Shown: positions 13,201-22,364, numbered from the stretch's first letter. The stretch is 64,000 nt of DNA from Oegoconia quadripuncta (GCA_949316235.1 OX438743.1:24611771-24675770); one strand, 5' to 3'. Numbers and translations are program-made. The notes: a model not told the origin generated them from the sequence alone.

Positions 13201-16200
13201 TGTTAAGTGAAGATGAGGTCGAAGGGGGAAACGTACTGACCCGGAAACCCCAACACATTTGGAGGACTGGCTATCTTATCTCTGACAACCGGAACACAAC
13301 AATGCTATTAACATTACTGCTTGGCGGCAGATTTAGATAAGATGGTGGTAGCTAGCCAGGTGGATATTTAAAATGTCCTATCACCAACCAAACCGAGTAG
13401 GTACTTAAACATGTAGCCCATGTACATTTAATACCGCACAACCCACCTATTTCAAATGTACTGTCCTTATACCCAAAGGTTGCCTGGAAGAGATCGCTTT
13501 TAGTGATAAGGTCGCCAAATTGTACATTCTATTCTTACCACTTTTCTGAAACTATATTCTCTTATCTGTTGTGCAATAAAGTGTATTTGTATTGTATTGT
13601 ACCCCGCTGGGGATCGAACCCGCGACGTCCGAATCGTAAACCCAATGTTGTTTACATTGAACCACGGAGGCGGAGTACTAGTGAAGTGAATGATGCCGTG
13701 TCCCTCCCGCAGCTTGGCGGCTCGCGGTATGGGCGGTGTGGGCGGGGCGGGCGGGGCGGGCGGGGGGTGCGGGGAGGGCGAGGCGCGGCGGCGCGGGCGC
13801 GAGTCCCCGCGCTGGGCGCCGGCGCCCGCGCACAAGAAGCACTCCTCCAAGCGGGATCATCATTACAAGAAGCATTGTAAGTCACTCGTACTTAGTACAT
13901 AATTGTCGTAGCTCATATTCTTCTTCTTATTTTTGAGGATGGCAACCGGTCAACCTCACTGTCGAGGGACATTACTGCCAGTTTCGAGTGAAAAAATTTA
14001 TTTCTCTTGTTCCTTCAGTTTATAAGTGTTCGGGTGTTAGCCGAAATAGTTCGGAAATGATAATATACGACTTTAGAAATGATAAATTTTATTATAATTG
14101 ATTATGCTAGATGAATGATGAGAGCGCGTGGTTTACTTGCTACAAGTCGATGGATCGTTTTACCGCGTCATCGGCCTTATTCTATTGTAATAGAGCGCAT
14201 GACCGCTCATTCAATATTATGATGCCTATTGTACATGCTAGCCCGTACAATAAGTCAGTCTCAGTCAAAACAAGTAATTCGTCGTATACTTGGCGTATAC
14301 AGTCTAGTCATGGTCAAGTCATTCTTCAGTAAAGTGACTGAATGCTTTACAAAAGATTTTGGCGGCTTCTTGTGGGAACCCGAAAGCTCCGTTGCGCACT
14401 TTAATTTACACTTCCTTTCACCTGTACACCAACACTAACGTTTGCTGCACAACATTCTGCCATTATTAAGCTTCAAAAGTTAGAATGCACAAATTATAAG
14501 AATTATAAAGAAAAATGCAACTTCACTCGCCTAGATCCCGCCAAAAAGCCTAGCTCATATTCATATATATTTTTAAATCTTTATTTAAAGAGCTTGGTCA
14601 CTTTTGTGACTATATCGCTCTATACGTACGTATGTACCCTAAGACAGCGAAAGACCCTAACCTAACCAATTTGTTTGGTGTGATGGTTAAAAACTCCGAC
14701 TACTATACCAAAAGGTCGCGAGTTCGAATCCCGCTTGAGGCATATGTTTGTATGATGAATACAGACATGACATGTGTTCCCGAGTTATGGATGTTTTTCA
14801 TTAAAAAAAATGTATTTGTGTAGTTTATCAACCATTTGGTATCCATAATACAAGCCTAGTTACTTAGTGTGGAACTAGATGGCGCTGTGTGTATGTGCAA
14901 AGATATTTATTTGGCGACCTGTTTGGTGTAGCGGTTAGCAACTCTGACCACTATACCAAAAGGTTGCGGATTCGAATCCCGCTAGGGGCATATGTTTGTG
15001 TGATGAATACAGACATGTGTACCCGAGTTAAGGATGTTTTCATTTATAATAAGTATTTATTTACAAAAAAAGTGTATTTATGTATTATATCAACCATCTG
15101 GTATCCACAACACAAGCATATAGTTGCTTACTGTGGAACTAGATGGCGTTGTGTGTATGTCCAAGGATATTTATTTATTTATTTATAGTTTATCTTTATT
15201 TCTTGTATTGACGTCATGTTTATCACTATTTTTCCTAAATGATGCTATATTTTTTTTGACATACATTAGCGTTTCAAAAATGTACTGTGACGAAAAGGTT
15301 AGAATACAGTTTAAACCTATCTCTAAGGGGCCGTCCATAAATTACGTCATCATCATCCTATCGTCATTTCTTAATGACCCCCCCCCCCTTCTCCCAAAAT
15401 TGACGTCATTACTAGTTTGACAAAATAAAACATTGCAGATTTGAGAAAAATAGGGTATTATATGATTAAAACACTTGGTTATAGAATCACCTTTTATTAT
15501 TTTTACTTTGGCAATAATCATTGATATAATATAACTACTTATATTATATAATATAAATACAGCTAGTATTTTACTAGGTGTGCTGGAAGAAATTTCTTTT
15601 TAGAAATAATCTTTTTGTATGTGAAAAATAAACTAGACCAACCCCCCCCCCCCTAATTTAGAATGACGTAATATATGGACGGCCCCTAAGTGACACTGCT
15701 GGTCTCAATTGATATACTGCGCGATCGGTTCGTTTTTGTAAAACAAAGATTGTATTTATATGTGAATAATACTCATAATTGTTCTTCTTCTCACATGCTA
15801 TGATTTCAATTTCCTTCAAAACAATAACGATAATTTTGTTTTGTCGTTTACATAACAGAGGTTACTTCCACGAGTAATCTTTAACCTGACATGTCAATTA
15901 TCCGGACTTTGCTTTAAAACGGATATGTATAAAGCAAACTAATTAGAACGAATAGTTCAAATGCAATTACTTTATTAATCGGATCGTAATAAATAATATA
16001 CGTTGTTAACTATACTATCTATAGAATTAATATTGAAACAGCAATCAATTATCACAGTCTTAAATAGATTTTTAAAATATGGATTACTTCATGGATAATG
16101 AGGGAAACAAAGACAAAGTAACCACCTATTATTCGATCAATAACCATAGTTTGTGTCAGACATAGCCACGTTACACTCAATGAATTTAAGCCACTTCTGT

Positions 16201-19200
16201 GACTTACTGACATAGCTTAACATCCCCAAAAAGGTGACCCTGGGGGCGCAATCAAAGGAAACACCAGGAGCCTGATTCTCACATACTCGAGATTTCAATG
16301 TCGAACGACATCAATAGGTTTGTCACTTTTACACACGTATATAAGTGTGAAAGAGATAGACATGCCAATGTCTATCGATAGACAAATGTCGAGTGTGCGA
16401 GAATAGGGGTCCTGGACTCGTGCATACGTATGATTGAAAGATACTATAAAACAGAAACTTATTAAGAAAACATATTATAAAATATCAGATTATTTAGATG
16501 ATAAACATTCATGGACATAACCAGCCCGTTCGCATAACCAGGCCATTTCACAATTAATAATGAAATATTATAAAATAATAATTAATAATTTTGTAATATA
16601 AAAATCTTTTTTTAAAAAGAGCAACCTCTCGAGTTTCTCACTTGTTCTTCTCAGGGGAAAATTGTCTTTTGAACAAGCAGTGGCTTTAAAAATGTAAAAT
16701 CTGACTATTTTAAGTGTACCCTGTGTACCTACAAAATAAAGCATTTTTGATTTGATTTGATTGATTAATCAAAGGTGCAATACTTAACCTAGTTACATGA
16801 AAGAAAGAAAATTAAAGAAACTACCAAATTCCACTAACAACAATAGATTTACACATTTTAACGGCGATGGGTTCACCCCCTGTCACGCGTGCATTTTTGT
16901 ATATGTCGTAAGGTGAACCGAGGATGTTGTATGGATTACTTCATAGAGAATGAAGAAAACAAAGGCCACCTATTACTCGATCAATAGCCATAGTTTACCA
17001 CACGGGCCCAGTGCGGATTGGTGGTTTTGTGTCACTCAATGAATTTAAGCCACTTCTGCTTAACAACTGCAGCTTAACAACTGCCTTCTATTGTAAACAA
17101 TCGGGGCCGACTGTTTAAAACCACGGATCTTACGAAGATCCCGAGAAAGGTGACCCTGGGGGCGCAATCAAAGAAAACACCAGGACTCGTGCAATACGTA
17201 CGACTTATTAATCAAATGTGCAATACTTAACCTAGTTACATGAATGAAAGAAAATTAAAGAAACTATCTAACTTCCACTAACAACAATAGATTTACACAT
17301 TTTAACGGCGATGGGTTCACCCCCCTGTCACGTGTGCATTTTTGTATATGGCGTAAGGTGAACCGTGGATGTTGTTGCAATCATTAAACTGTAATGTTTG
17401 CAACATCTAAACACGAATGTTTGGGATATCCCTGACCGCCCCATTTGGGATAACGGTCGTGACGTTCTGCATGCGTCACATATACACACTAATACAACAC
17501 TCATATGGAAATGTTACTGGTGGTCAACCATCCAAGAATTGATAGCAACAGATGTTGCTACGAAAACGAATAACGAACGCGACACGACAACACGAGTGCA
17601 TTATTGCTGATGCTGATTTTTTTGTACCCTCACGTTATCCGGTGTAGAATTGAGCGGTGTAGATCAACGCTATGTTCCCCAGTTTTTTAAATACTTCTTT
17701 GTGTGCTCAATTTCTAATTATATTTTTTTCCATCAACAGTATTTGGCCTAGATACCACAGACATGACTTCGACCACGACCAGAAGCCTGGACCTCTCGTC
17801 ACTTCTCGACGGCAGAACAGACAGTGACGCATCCACAGGAGATGCGAGAGCCATCAGACGGCAGCTGAGGGGTTTGGAGAATATGTACGCTGAAGTCCTG
17901 CAACTACTAGGAGTTAGGAAGCCGGCTAGTTTGGCGAAGCAGCCTACATGGGAGTCTAGGTGCCTGGAAAACTCATTTTTCCTTTCTGTGTGTTTTGGCC
18001 CAAAAACTTTTGGACCGTTAACTGTTGAAGTTATGGTTGACAGCATAGCTACTACTGCCTGCGAAGCTTGACAGCTTGATCCCCAGCGGGGTACATGTTT
18101 AAGTTCTCGGTTTGGTGGTAGGGCATTTTAAATGTCCGCCTGGTTAGCTACCACCACCTTATCTAAATCTGCCGCCAAGCAGCAATGTTAATAGCATTGT
18201 TGTGTTTCCGGTTGTCAGATATAAGATAGCCAGTCCTCCAAATGTGTTCGACCTCATCTTCACTTAACATTAGGTGTGATTGAGGTCAAGTACCAACCCG
18301 TTGTGCATAAAAAAATAATATATTTCGTCCAAATGAATGAGCAGGACAAATATTATTTCGCGCGACATAAACATTTACCATGCCCCTCATTCTCCTGACC
18401 TATTAGTAGCTTTATGATGGCTACTTGATATTTTGGAGAAGAGTTCGTTGCGTTCTTAAAGAAAGAAACAATAAACTTTTTATGAACTATTGATCGATGT
18501 TTAGAAAGTAATTTCAGTTCTTAGTATCTTCTGCGATGCAATTAGTTCGCAGTAGTAGGCTTTATATCCACACAATACTTAGAACAAGCTTCCAATTACT
18601 TAGAAAACTATTTAATAATAATAAGTATTTTACAGTTCTCGAGGCGTAAGATCAGCTTTGCATTTGTGTGAGTGCACACAGTTAGAGATACGGCTTGTGG
18701 CGCAGCGCGTCCCGCGCATTGTTTAAACGCGGCCTGAGGCGCGGCGTGTCCGCTGCGCGTCGCTTCCCTGCCGCGCACATGCCGCACTTCACCTCTTGTA
18801 CCGCTTGTAGCAGCTTGACGTCACTCACACAAATGCAAAGCTGAGCTTACCTATATGCAAAAATTTAATCCTTCGCTTACCGCCTCCGTGGCTCAATGTA
18901 AACAACATAGGGTTTACGAATCGGTGGTAGCGGGTGCGATCCTCAGCGGGATACCAGTACTCTGTTTGATTGGTGGTAAGGCATTTTAAAATGTCCGTCT
19001 GGCTAGCTGCCACCATCTTACCCAAGTCTGCCATCAAACAGCAATGTTAATTGCATTCTTGTGTTCCAGTTGTCAGAGATAAGATAGCCAGTCATTATAT
19101 TAAATAATATATTATATTTTTATATTAAATAAAAAAACTTGGAGAACTATATGTAGAACTATATGACTTCGAAATAAATTTCGCATGATAGGAATCCTAC

Positions 19201-22200
19201 GGATCCCGCCAGTCGCATATCAATCGCAGGGAGGTGCGTGAATTTTTGAAAAAAAAAAAAATATTTCATTTATTTACATAGAATCAACAGCATTATTACA
19301 AATTCTTATACAGAAAACTAATACCAAATTTATGCCAATTAAAGATTCTTAATATGTTACTGACAATGGTTACCTTAACATTGAATGGGTAATGTTTTAA
19401 TTAAATTACAATAAAATTCATAATAAAATAAAATGAAACTACCTATGCCAATAACTTCTATTTCACTTATCTAATATGCTCTATTTGCTTACGGTAAAAA
19501 AACTTATTCGGTATATTATGTACTAATAGGAAGGAGAAGAGGTGTGTCAGGATCGTAACAAGTGGAAGTCTGTGGTCTCTGCCTACCCCTACGGGAAGCA
19601 GGCGTGGCATTATGTATGTATGTATGTACTAATATATATAAATTGTATTTCGTTAGAAAGGACTCCAGTTCATATGCCATTGACAAACAACCGAAGACTT
19701 TACGTTGATACACTCAATCTCTTCTATTACTGGTCCAAACACCGGTACGGCAGAATGTCATCTCTATCGATTTGTAAACATTGCGACATTCTGATATCTA
19801 GTCTAATTCAAAGCTTTCTTTTTTGATCAGATTGTCGTCCAAGCGTCGGTATGGCAGCATGTCATCGCTGCCGTCAAGTTCAGTTAGCAGCCGCCCCGTG
19901 CGTGACAAGCGACGGAGTTCCAATGACCATAGGAAGAAACATGATCTGAAGGTAATAACAAACTACACAATAGCCTATCATCCCTTCTATTATATTAACA
20001 TACTCTGTTACTGCAGCTCTTTGTAGACTCGCCATCAAGAGGACCGTCGATTTAACATCCGCGAAACATCATTTTATATACAATGCATATTTCTGTAACA
20101 ATATTTTGTGTACAATAAAGATATTAAGATATCATTTATAAGGCGAATTTGTAAGAGGAGTTCCAATTTCTCATTTTACTGGGTGACAAGTTCGTTTCGC
20201 TATCAGAAACAAAGCGCCATATATAACGTATCTCTATAGTTCAAAGTAAAATAGGACCAACCTGTCTCTTCCCATGGGTATCGGAATGGGAGACTAAGGG
20301 ATCGTGAGCATAACTGGATATTATACGAGTGTTGGGCAGTAGCGTCCTTGGAGCATAGCTCCCAGAAAATCAACGAACATGTTATGTTCAGTAACGAAGT
20401 CATAATATGCGACAGTCTTTTGTTTTGTAAATGCATTGTATAGAATCGTCATAAATTGTCTTTAAATACTCAGCCAATTGATTATGTCCGAATATACTTC
20501 ACCTAGTTTTAGAACACTTATTCTCTTCTAATGAATATTATGTTATAGTCTCCTTCTTCATTTACCAGGGTATCAACAAGAGGTTCCAACGACTGGAATC
20601 CCACGTGGTGACGTTGGCGAGATCCGTGGCACACCTCTCCAGCGAGATGAGAACCCAACACCTAGTGATGCAGGAGATGGACAACATCAGGGCCGAGATA
20701 GCAGCACTCAGGCACATGTATAAGTGAGTAAATTACGTTGTTAAATAAACAATGAAATCGACTAGAACACCTACCTCACCTGCCCAAAAGGTAAAGATAG
20801 CCCTGATGATTGTCAACTACCGTTAGGAAGCATTAGAAGAATATTTAAATCGAGGCAGAATGCGACTCGGTACAATGGGGTCAAAAGTAAACCAAGAAAT
20901 TCGAAAACCTTTACATATTTAAGTTGTCGCTTCTGTTTTAACATACCACCGCGAAGCCATGTCTCTCCGCATATAAATAATGTCTCAATGCTTAATATGG
21001 AATCACGTAGACCGCTTCATCTAGCAAGTCTCTTGTTTGGCGTGATGAAGTTTCATAAGCCATTTCACCATAAATTGAAATTTTCATCGTTCCATGCTAG
21101 ATACCAGATGAGGCCGATTGGATCATGTCTGACGTTTCATAACCACAAGACGGTCGCATTTGCTGGCTCTTTCCGCTACTAGGCAACAAACTGCTGGATT
21201 AATATACCACCTCCATTAAGGCATATCGGATCATTAAGCTTGTTCAAAAAACACCTTAGGGCACTACTTTATCTGTCTATTTCACACTGTCTTTATTGTG
21301 AAGCAGATATTGTAACATTTCTAGACTGAATGATAACAAAAGAACCCTTTATCTTCCAGGTCGCAACAGTACATCCGATCTGGACATCATCGCCACTTGG
21401 ACCCTTACTCCTTCAGCAATCCTGACAGAGTGAAGCGACTGACTAAGTTCTTTGGAGACGAGCCGCCGCTAATGAGGCTGTTCCTTAAGAAACTTGGATA
21501 CGAGGTCAGTAAAGCGAGTAGTTTCTAGCAGCGATAATCACTATACTAAATTATGCGTCAACCGCCAGGTGGGAGGTCCTTTGCAAGGAGACCAGCTGGT
21601 GGGACCAATCTCTGTTCCGAGATGAAATTAAAGGTTTAGGATTACACACGTACAACGCAAAAAGTTCAAGCAATCTGCGTCCTCACCAAATCATGGCAAT
21701 TCCAATAAATACCTATTTACTTTAGATTTACATCCCAGGATTATAAGAGTCACGCGTGCTATCTGGCATTTCAAAAGAATAAAATCATCCCGTGGATGTC
21801 GTAATAAGAGACTTTACTCCACAAAACATCTACGAACTTGCACGTTCCAACGGCGTTGGGCTCACTATGCATTTCTGTGTGTTTGGAAAGATGAACCGTG
21901 GATTTTGTTCCAAGTATTAATGTGTGAAGTTCCTAAACGCTTATGTCTGGGAAAATCCCTGACCCTTTCGAGATCAAAATCGTGACGTTTTAAATGTAAG
22001 ATTGGGGAAATACCGACGCAGGCATAGTTCTATATTGTAACAGTCTGATTGGAGAAATATGCGATCTTGCTCTGTCCCATGTTGTAATGCAGCAATTTAG
22101 AAAGGACGTAAGGATGTTTTGCTCTTTATGACGACTATGCTGATGAAAAACCTATCTACTTGACAGAAATATGCAGCGCTGCTGGAGAAGGAGAAGGTTG

Positions 22201-22364
22201 GCGCTGCAGAGCTGCCTTACGTGGGCGAGGACAAACTCCGAGCCCTGGGCGTTCCTCTAGGACCAAGAATGAGGATCCTGAAGGAAGCCGGCATCCACCA
22301 CGAGCTCCACCATTTATCTAGAGACGACCCACACACCACCACCACTACTCTGGCTATCGTCTAG
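3726..22364 (+). CDS. SAM-domain scaffold-type protein, 11 exons (5' end incomplete)
   Basis: Exons: 3726-4237, 4508-4736, 6526-7135, 7524-7700, 10198-10360, 13713-13876, 17740-17959, 19831-19951, 20569-20723, 21360-21504 and 22167-22364 (stop TAG 22362-22364). Every junction has AG/GT borders and phases match throughout (2,0,1,1,2,1,2,0,2,0). The total is 2694 nt, 897 residues plus stop. Residues 1-690 are low-complexity, rich in Ser, Arg, Gln and Pro, and probably disordered. About 735-784 is heptad-like (coiled coil). About 815-875 is a SAM domain (LFLKKLGYEKYAALLEKEKV, then LGVPLGPRMRILKEAGI). SAM domains mediate protein-protein association, often in cortical or junctional scaffolds; that role here is inference. 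The first exon opens in phase 0 with no start codon upstream; ATG 3789 is the first internal Met, so 5' exons are probably missing. I do not recognise the exact family name. AATAAA lies at 22461. Confidence 0.85.
4508..4736 (+). CDS. SAM-domain gene, Gln-rich exon
   Basis: The acceptor ATCACCAG supplies the third base of an AGG codon, matching the phase-2 donor before it. The product starts with a glutamine-rich helix-like stretch (QLMQQQIVQQQLLLNQQ). It ends in phase 0 at a GTAAAG donor. Confidence 0.8.
4737..6525 (+). other. SAM gene intron 2, no repeat recognised
   Basis: One of the few long introns here without a SINE, LINE tail or MITE that I can identify. Short frames (for example 5129-5374 on the minus strand) show no family features. 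Confidence 0.45.
6526..7135 (+). CDS. SAM-domain gene, long Arg/Ser-rich exon
   Basis: The TTTCCAG acceptor opens in phase 0 and the GTATGG donor closes in phase 1. The exon has 203 codons of charged, Arg/Ser/Glu-rich sequence without predicted fold. The in-frame open sequence upstream (6385-6525) is intronic read-through. Confidence 0.8.
7524..7700 (+). CDS. SAM-domain gene, Ser-rich exon
   Basis: The GGATTTCAG acceptor gives a split Asp codon. The product includes the Ser/Gly motif DSGRGSVAYSSGR, which looks like a conserved short linear motif. The GTGGGT donor is in phase 1. A repeat nest begins about 70 bp downstream. Confidence 0.8.
7925..8245 (-). mobile_element. Jockey/CR1-like LINE, RT C-terminal tail
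   Basis: Minus frame 7967-8242 reads KAWNSLPASVFPESYNLGIF, the typical end of insect non-LTR reverse transcriptases. 5' truncated; not a host gene. Confidence 0.8.
8308..8468. mobile_element. MITE family M9 (TTAACTTTACGACCGCGTTC)
   Basis: About 160 bp with imperfect inverted arms built on CGCGTTCACGTTTACG. A second copy is at 53568-53735. Confidence 0.65.
8708..9137 (+). mobile_element. Harbinger-like MITE with fossil transposase start
   Basis: 430 bp with near-perfect inverted repeats of about 70 bp starting AGGTCTATTCAGACATAAGC, flanked by direct TAA (8705-8707, 9138-9140). A TWA target duplication is typical of PIF/Harbinger. The centre (8880-9050) keeps a short coding fossil resembling the N-terminus of Harbinger nuclease-type transposases. 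Confidence 0.75.
8880..9050 (+). pseudogene. Harbinger transposase N-terminal fragment
   Basis: ATG 8881 opens a frame reading RIRIHDINEEHEIHGVFYTL, then a frameshift near 9018, then DEDMFYNAFRMST. This order matches the family pattern (HxxN, GxFxxL, FxxxFRMS) from general knowledge. The catalytic domain is missing. Confidence 0.6.
9188..9470 (+). mobile_element. SINE family S1, nested in an M1 MITE
   Basis: Head and B box intact, with an internal deletion near the 3' end. AATCT on both sides fits a short target duplication within the MITE. Confidence 0.88.
10198..10360 (+). CDS. SAM-domain gene, acidic helix exon
   Basis: The ACTCCTCAG acceptor is in phase 1 and the GTATGG donor in phase 2. 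The product has an acidic amphipathic stretch (NEWADLVECELRQILEPKL) followed by a Ser/Pro segment. Confidence 0.8.
10438..10655 (+). mobile_element. tRNA-derived SINE family S2
   Basis: Head CGACCTGTTTGGTGTAGTGG and B box GGTTCAAATCCC, then body to AGATGGCGTTGTGTGTATGT. Confidence 0.85.
10885..11462 (-). mobile_element. Jockey/CR1-like LINE, longer RT C-terminal fragment
   Basis: Minus frame 10900-11460 (186 codons) includes AALDSVERRAMRLIGDSSMT and KAWNSLPASVFPESYNLGIF. Same family as 7925-8245; 5' truncated in intron 5 of the SAM gene. Confidence 0.85.
11463..12820 (+). other. SAM gene intron 5, mostly unassigned
   Basis: Includes decayed RT-like text near 11690-11880 and a weak hairpin at 12665-12810 (GACACAATTTCATCG against CGATGAAGTTACAT). 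Otherwise nothing recognised. Confidence 0.4.
12822..13078 (+). mobile_element. tRNA-derived SINE family S3
   Basis: GAGCGTCGGTAGCTCAGCGA head, then AGGAAACCTGCAAGCCCGAG and a GATGATGATGAG end. Confidence 0.8.
13152..13676 (-). mobile_element. SINE family S1, interrupted by a LINE tail
   Basis: Inverse S1 with poly-T at 13153 and head at 13650-13675. The segment 13414-13597 is foreign and resembles a LINE 3' end (GCCTGGAAGAGATCGC ... GTGCAATAAAGTG). Confidence 0.85.
13414..13597 (+). mobile_element. LINE 3' tail inserted in SINE S1
   Basis: Contains TGGAAGAGATCGCTTTTAGT and TGCAATAAAGTGTATTTGT followed by a (TATTG) tail. A reverse fragment of the same family is near 41641. Confidence 0.6.
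13713..13876 (+). CDS. SAM-domain gene, Gly/Arg-rich GC-rich exon
   Basis: The CTCCCGCAG acceptor is in phase 2 and the GTAAGT donor in phase 1. It encodes repeated GGVGGAGGAGG and Arg/Lys-rich sequence. It is sharply more GC-rich than its surroundings. A minus-strand SINE ends only about 35 bp before the exon. Confidence 0.75.
14250..14551 (+). repeat. Unclassified ~300-bp repeat family M7
   Basis: Begins CAGTCTCAGTCAAAACAAGT and ends near GATCCCGCCAAAAAGCCT. Shared with 47972-48277 and 57451-57742. No inverted ends or coding potential are seen. Confidence 0.75.
14663..14913 (+). mobile_element. SINE family S2, first of a head-to-tail pair
   Basis: Decayed head TTTGTTTGGTGTGATGGTTA and B box AGTTCGAATCCC, body to GGCGCTGTGTGTATGTGC. 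Confidence 0.82.
14914..15187 (+). mobile_element. SINE family S2, second of a head-to-tail pair
   Basis: CGACCTGTTTGGTGTAGCGG to a TTTATTTATTTATAG tail, directly after the previous copy. Confidence 0.85.
15327..15686. mobile_element. MITE with C-runs, TAA target duplication
   Basis: 360 bp with inverted repeats GGGGCCGTCCATAAATTACG, flanked by direct TAA (15324-15326, 15687-15689). It contains two runs of C (about 10 and 12 nt) just inside each end. It lies in intron 6 of the SAM gene. Confidence 0.85.
16263..16412. mobile_element. Short MITE inside a duplicated segment
   Basis: About 150 bp with imperfect inverted ends (CCTGATTCTCACATACTCGA against a reverse-complement right end). It is absent from the sister segment at 17190, where CACCAGG runs straight into ACTCGTGC. 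Confidence 0.65.
16438..16768 (+). mobile_element. LINE 3' tail, family with LIKKTYYEISDYLDD
   Basis: ACAGAAACTTATTAAGAAAA coding end, 3' UTR and (GATTT)n tail. It interrupts a duplicated segment. Confidence 0.75.
17285..17480 (+). repeat. Interspersed family R1 (AACGGCGATGGGTTCACC)
   Basis: AACGGCGATGGGTTCACC, CACGTGTGCATTTTTGTATA, GTTTGGGATATCCCTGACC. The same order of blocks recurs at 21820-22000, 25115-25370 (inverse), 31180-31330, 32465-32745 and 52150-52345 (inverse). Confidence 0.7.
17740..17959 (+). CDS. SAM-domain gene, exon with short helix
   Basis: The CATCAACAG acceptor completes a Leu codon. The product has a Ser/Thr-rich start and then an amphipathic helix (RRQLRGLENMYAEVLQLLGV). 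The donor GTGCCT follows the codon start AG in phase 2. Confidence 0.8.
18077..18313 (+). mobile_element. SINE family S1, 5' truncated
   Basis: Starts at the B box (GATCCCCAGCGGGGTACATG) and runs to GTTGTGCATAAAAAA. Confidence 0.85.
18647..18849. mobile_element. MITE with GC-rich core
   Basis: 203 bp with 28-bp inverted repeats (one mismatch) reading CAGCTTTGCATTTGTGTGAG. The core is unusually GC-rich (many GCGC steps) compared with the surrounding intron. Confidence 0.75.
18879..19093 (+). mobile_element. SINE family S1, 3' truncated
   Basis: Head CCGCCTCCGTGGCTCAATGT with a decayed B box, ending at GATAAGATAGCCAGTC. Confidence 0.82.
19520..19628 (+). mobile_element. RTE-like LINE tail fragment
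   Basis: GTGTGTCAGGATCGTAACAA and GGGAAGCAGGCGTGGCATTA then (TATG)n; it matches the end of the inverse copy at 42590. Confidence 0.7.
19728..19773 (+). pseudogene. Partial duplicate of SAM-gene exon 19831-19951
   Basis: The stretch reads WSKHRYGRMSSLS against SSKRRYGSMSSLP of the real exon about 104 bp downstream. Of eight differing codons in 13, four are silent. A weak acceptor (19696) and a GTAAAC donor (19774) exist, but the exit phase (1) does not fit the next exon (0). Confidence 0.55.
19831..19951 (+). CDS. SAM-domain gene, basic/Ser exon
   Basis: The TTGATCAG acceptor is in phase 2 and the GTAATA donor in phase 0. The product is basic and serine-rich (RRYGSMSSLPSSSVSSRP). A related partial copy lies about 100 bp upstream at 19728-19767. 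Confidence 0.8.
20569..20723 (+). CDS. SAM-domain gene, coiled-coil exon
   Basis: The TTTACCAG acceptor is in phase 0 and the GTGAGT donor in phase 2. The product has heptad-spaced hydrophobics (RFQRLESHVVTLARSVAHL) and probably forms a coiled coil used for dimerisation (inference). Confidence 0.85.
20978..21300 (+). mobile_element. LINE RT C-terminal tail
   Basis: Frame reads ESRRPLHLASLLFGVMKFHK, and after one stop INIPPPLRHIGSLSLFKKHL. Both are typical of RT C-termini. It lies just upstream of the first SAM-domain exon. Confidence 0.72.
21360..21504 (+). CDS. SAM-domain gene, first half of SAM domain
   Basis: The TCTTCCAG acceptor is in phase 2 and the GTCAGT donor in phase 0. It encodes the N-terminal part of the SAM domain, including KFFGDEPPLMRLFLKKLGYE. 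Confidence 0.88.
21820..22002 (+). repeat. Interspersed family R1
   Basis: CTTGCACGTTCCAACGGCGT to TCAAAATCGTGACGTTT, decayed. Confidence 0.6.
22167..22364 (+). CDS. SAM-domain gene, last exon with stop
   Basis: The ACTTGACAG acceptor is in phase 0. It encodes the rest of the SAM domain (helices through LGVPLGPRMRILKEAGI) and a short His/Thr-rich tail before TAG. Confidence 0.88.
   Translation, partial: KYAALLEKEKVGAAELPYVGEDKLRALGVPLGPRMRILKEAGIHHELHHLSRDDPHTTTTTLAIV

Larger units (their letters stand above)
16078..17384 (+). repeat. Local tandem duplication in intron 6 of the SAM gene
   Basis: Unit 16078-16927 and unit 16928-17384 both start TATGGATTACTTCAT and share GGTGACCCTGGGGGCGCAAT, AACAACAATAGATTTACACA and TTTTAACGGCGATGGGTTCA. 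The first unit is longer because a MITE and a LINE tail have entered it. Confidence 0.82.

Noticed and set aside
13503..13936. Several overlapping long frames on both strands around 13500-13930
   Set aside because: They are shadows of the GC-rich exon 13713-13876 in other frames. Only one frame has matching splice phases on both sides.
17714..18046. Minus-strand frame of 110 codons
   Set aside because: Mirror of SAM exon 17740-17959; the plus frame has correct acceptor, donor and phase.
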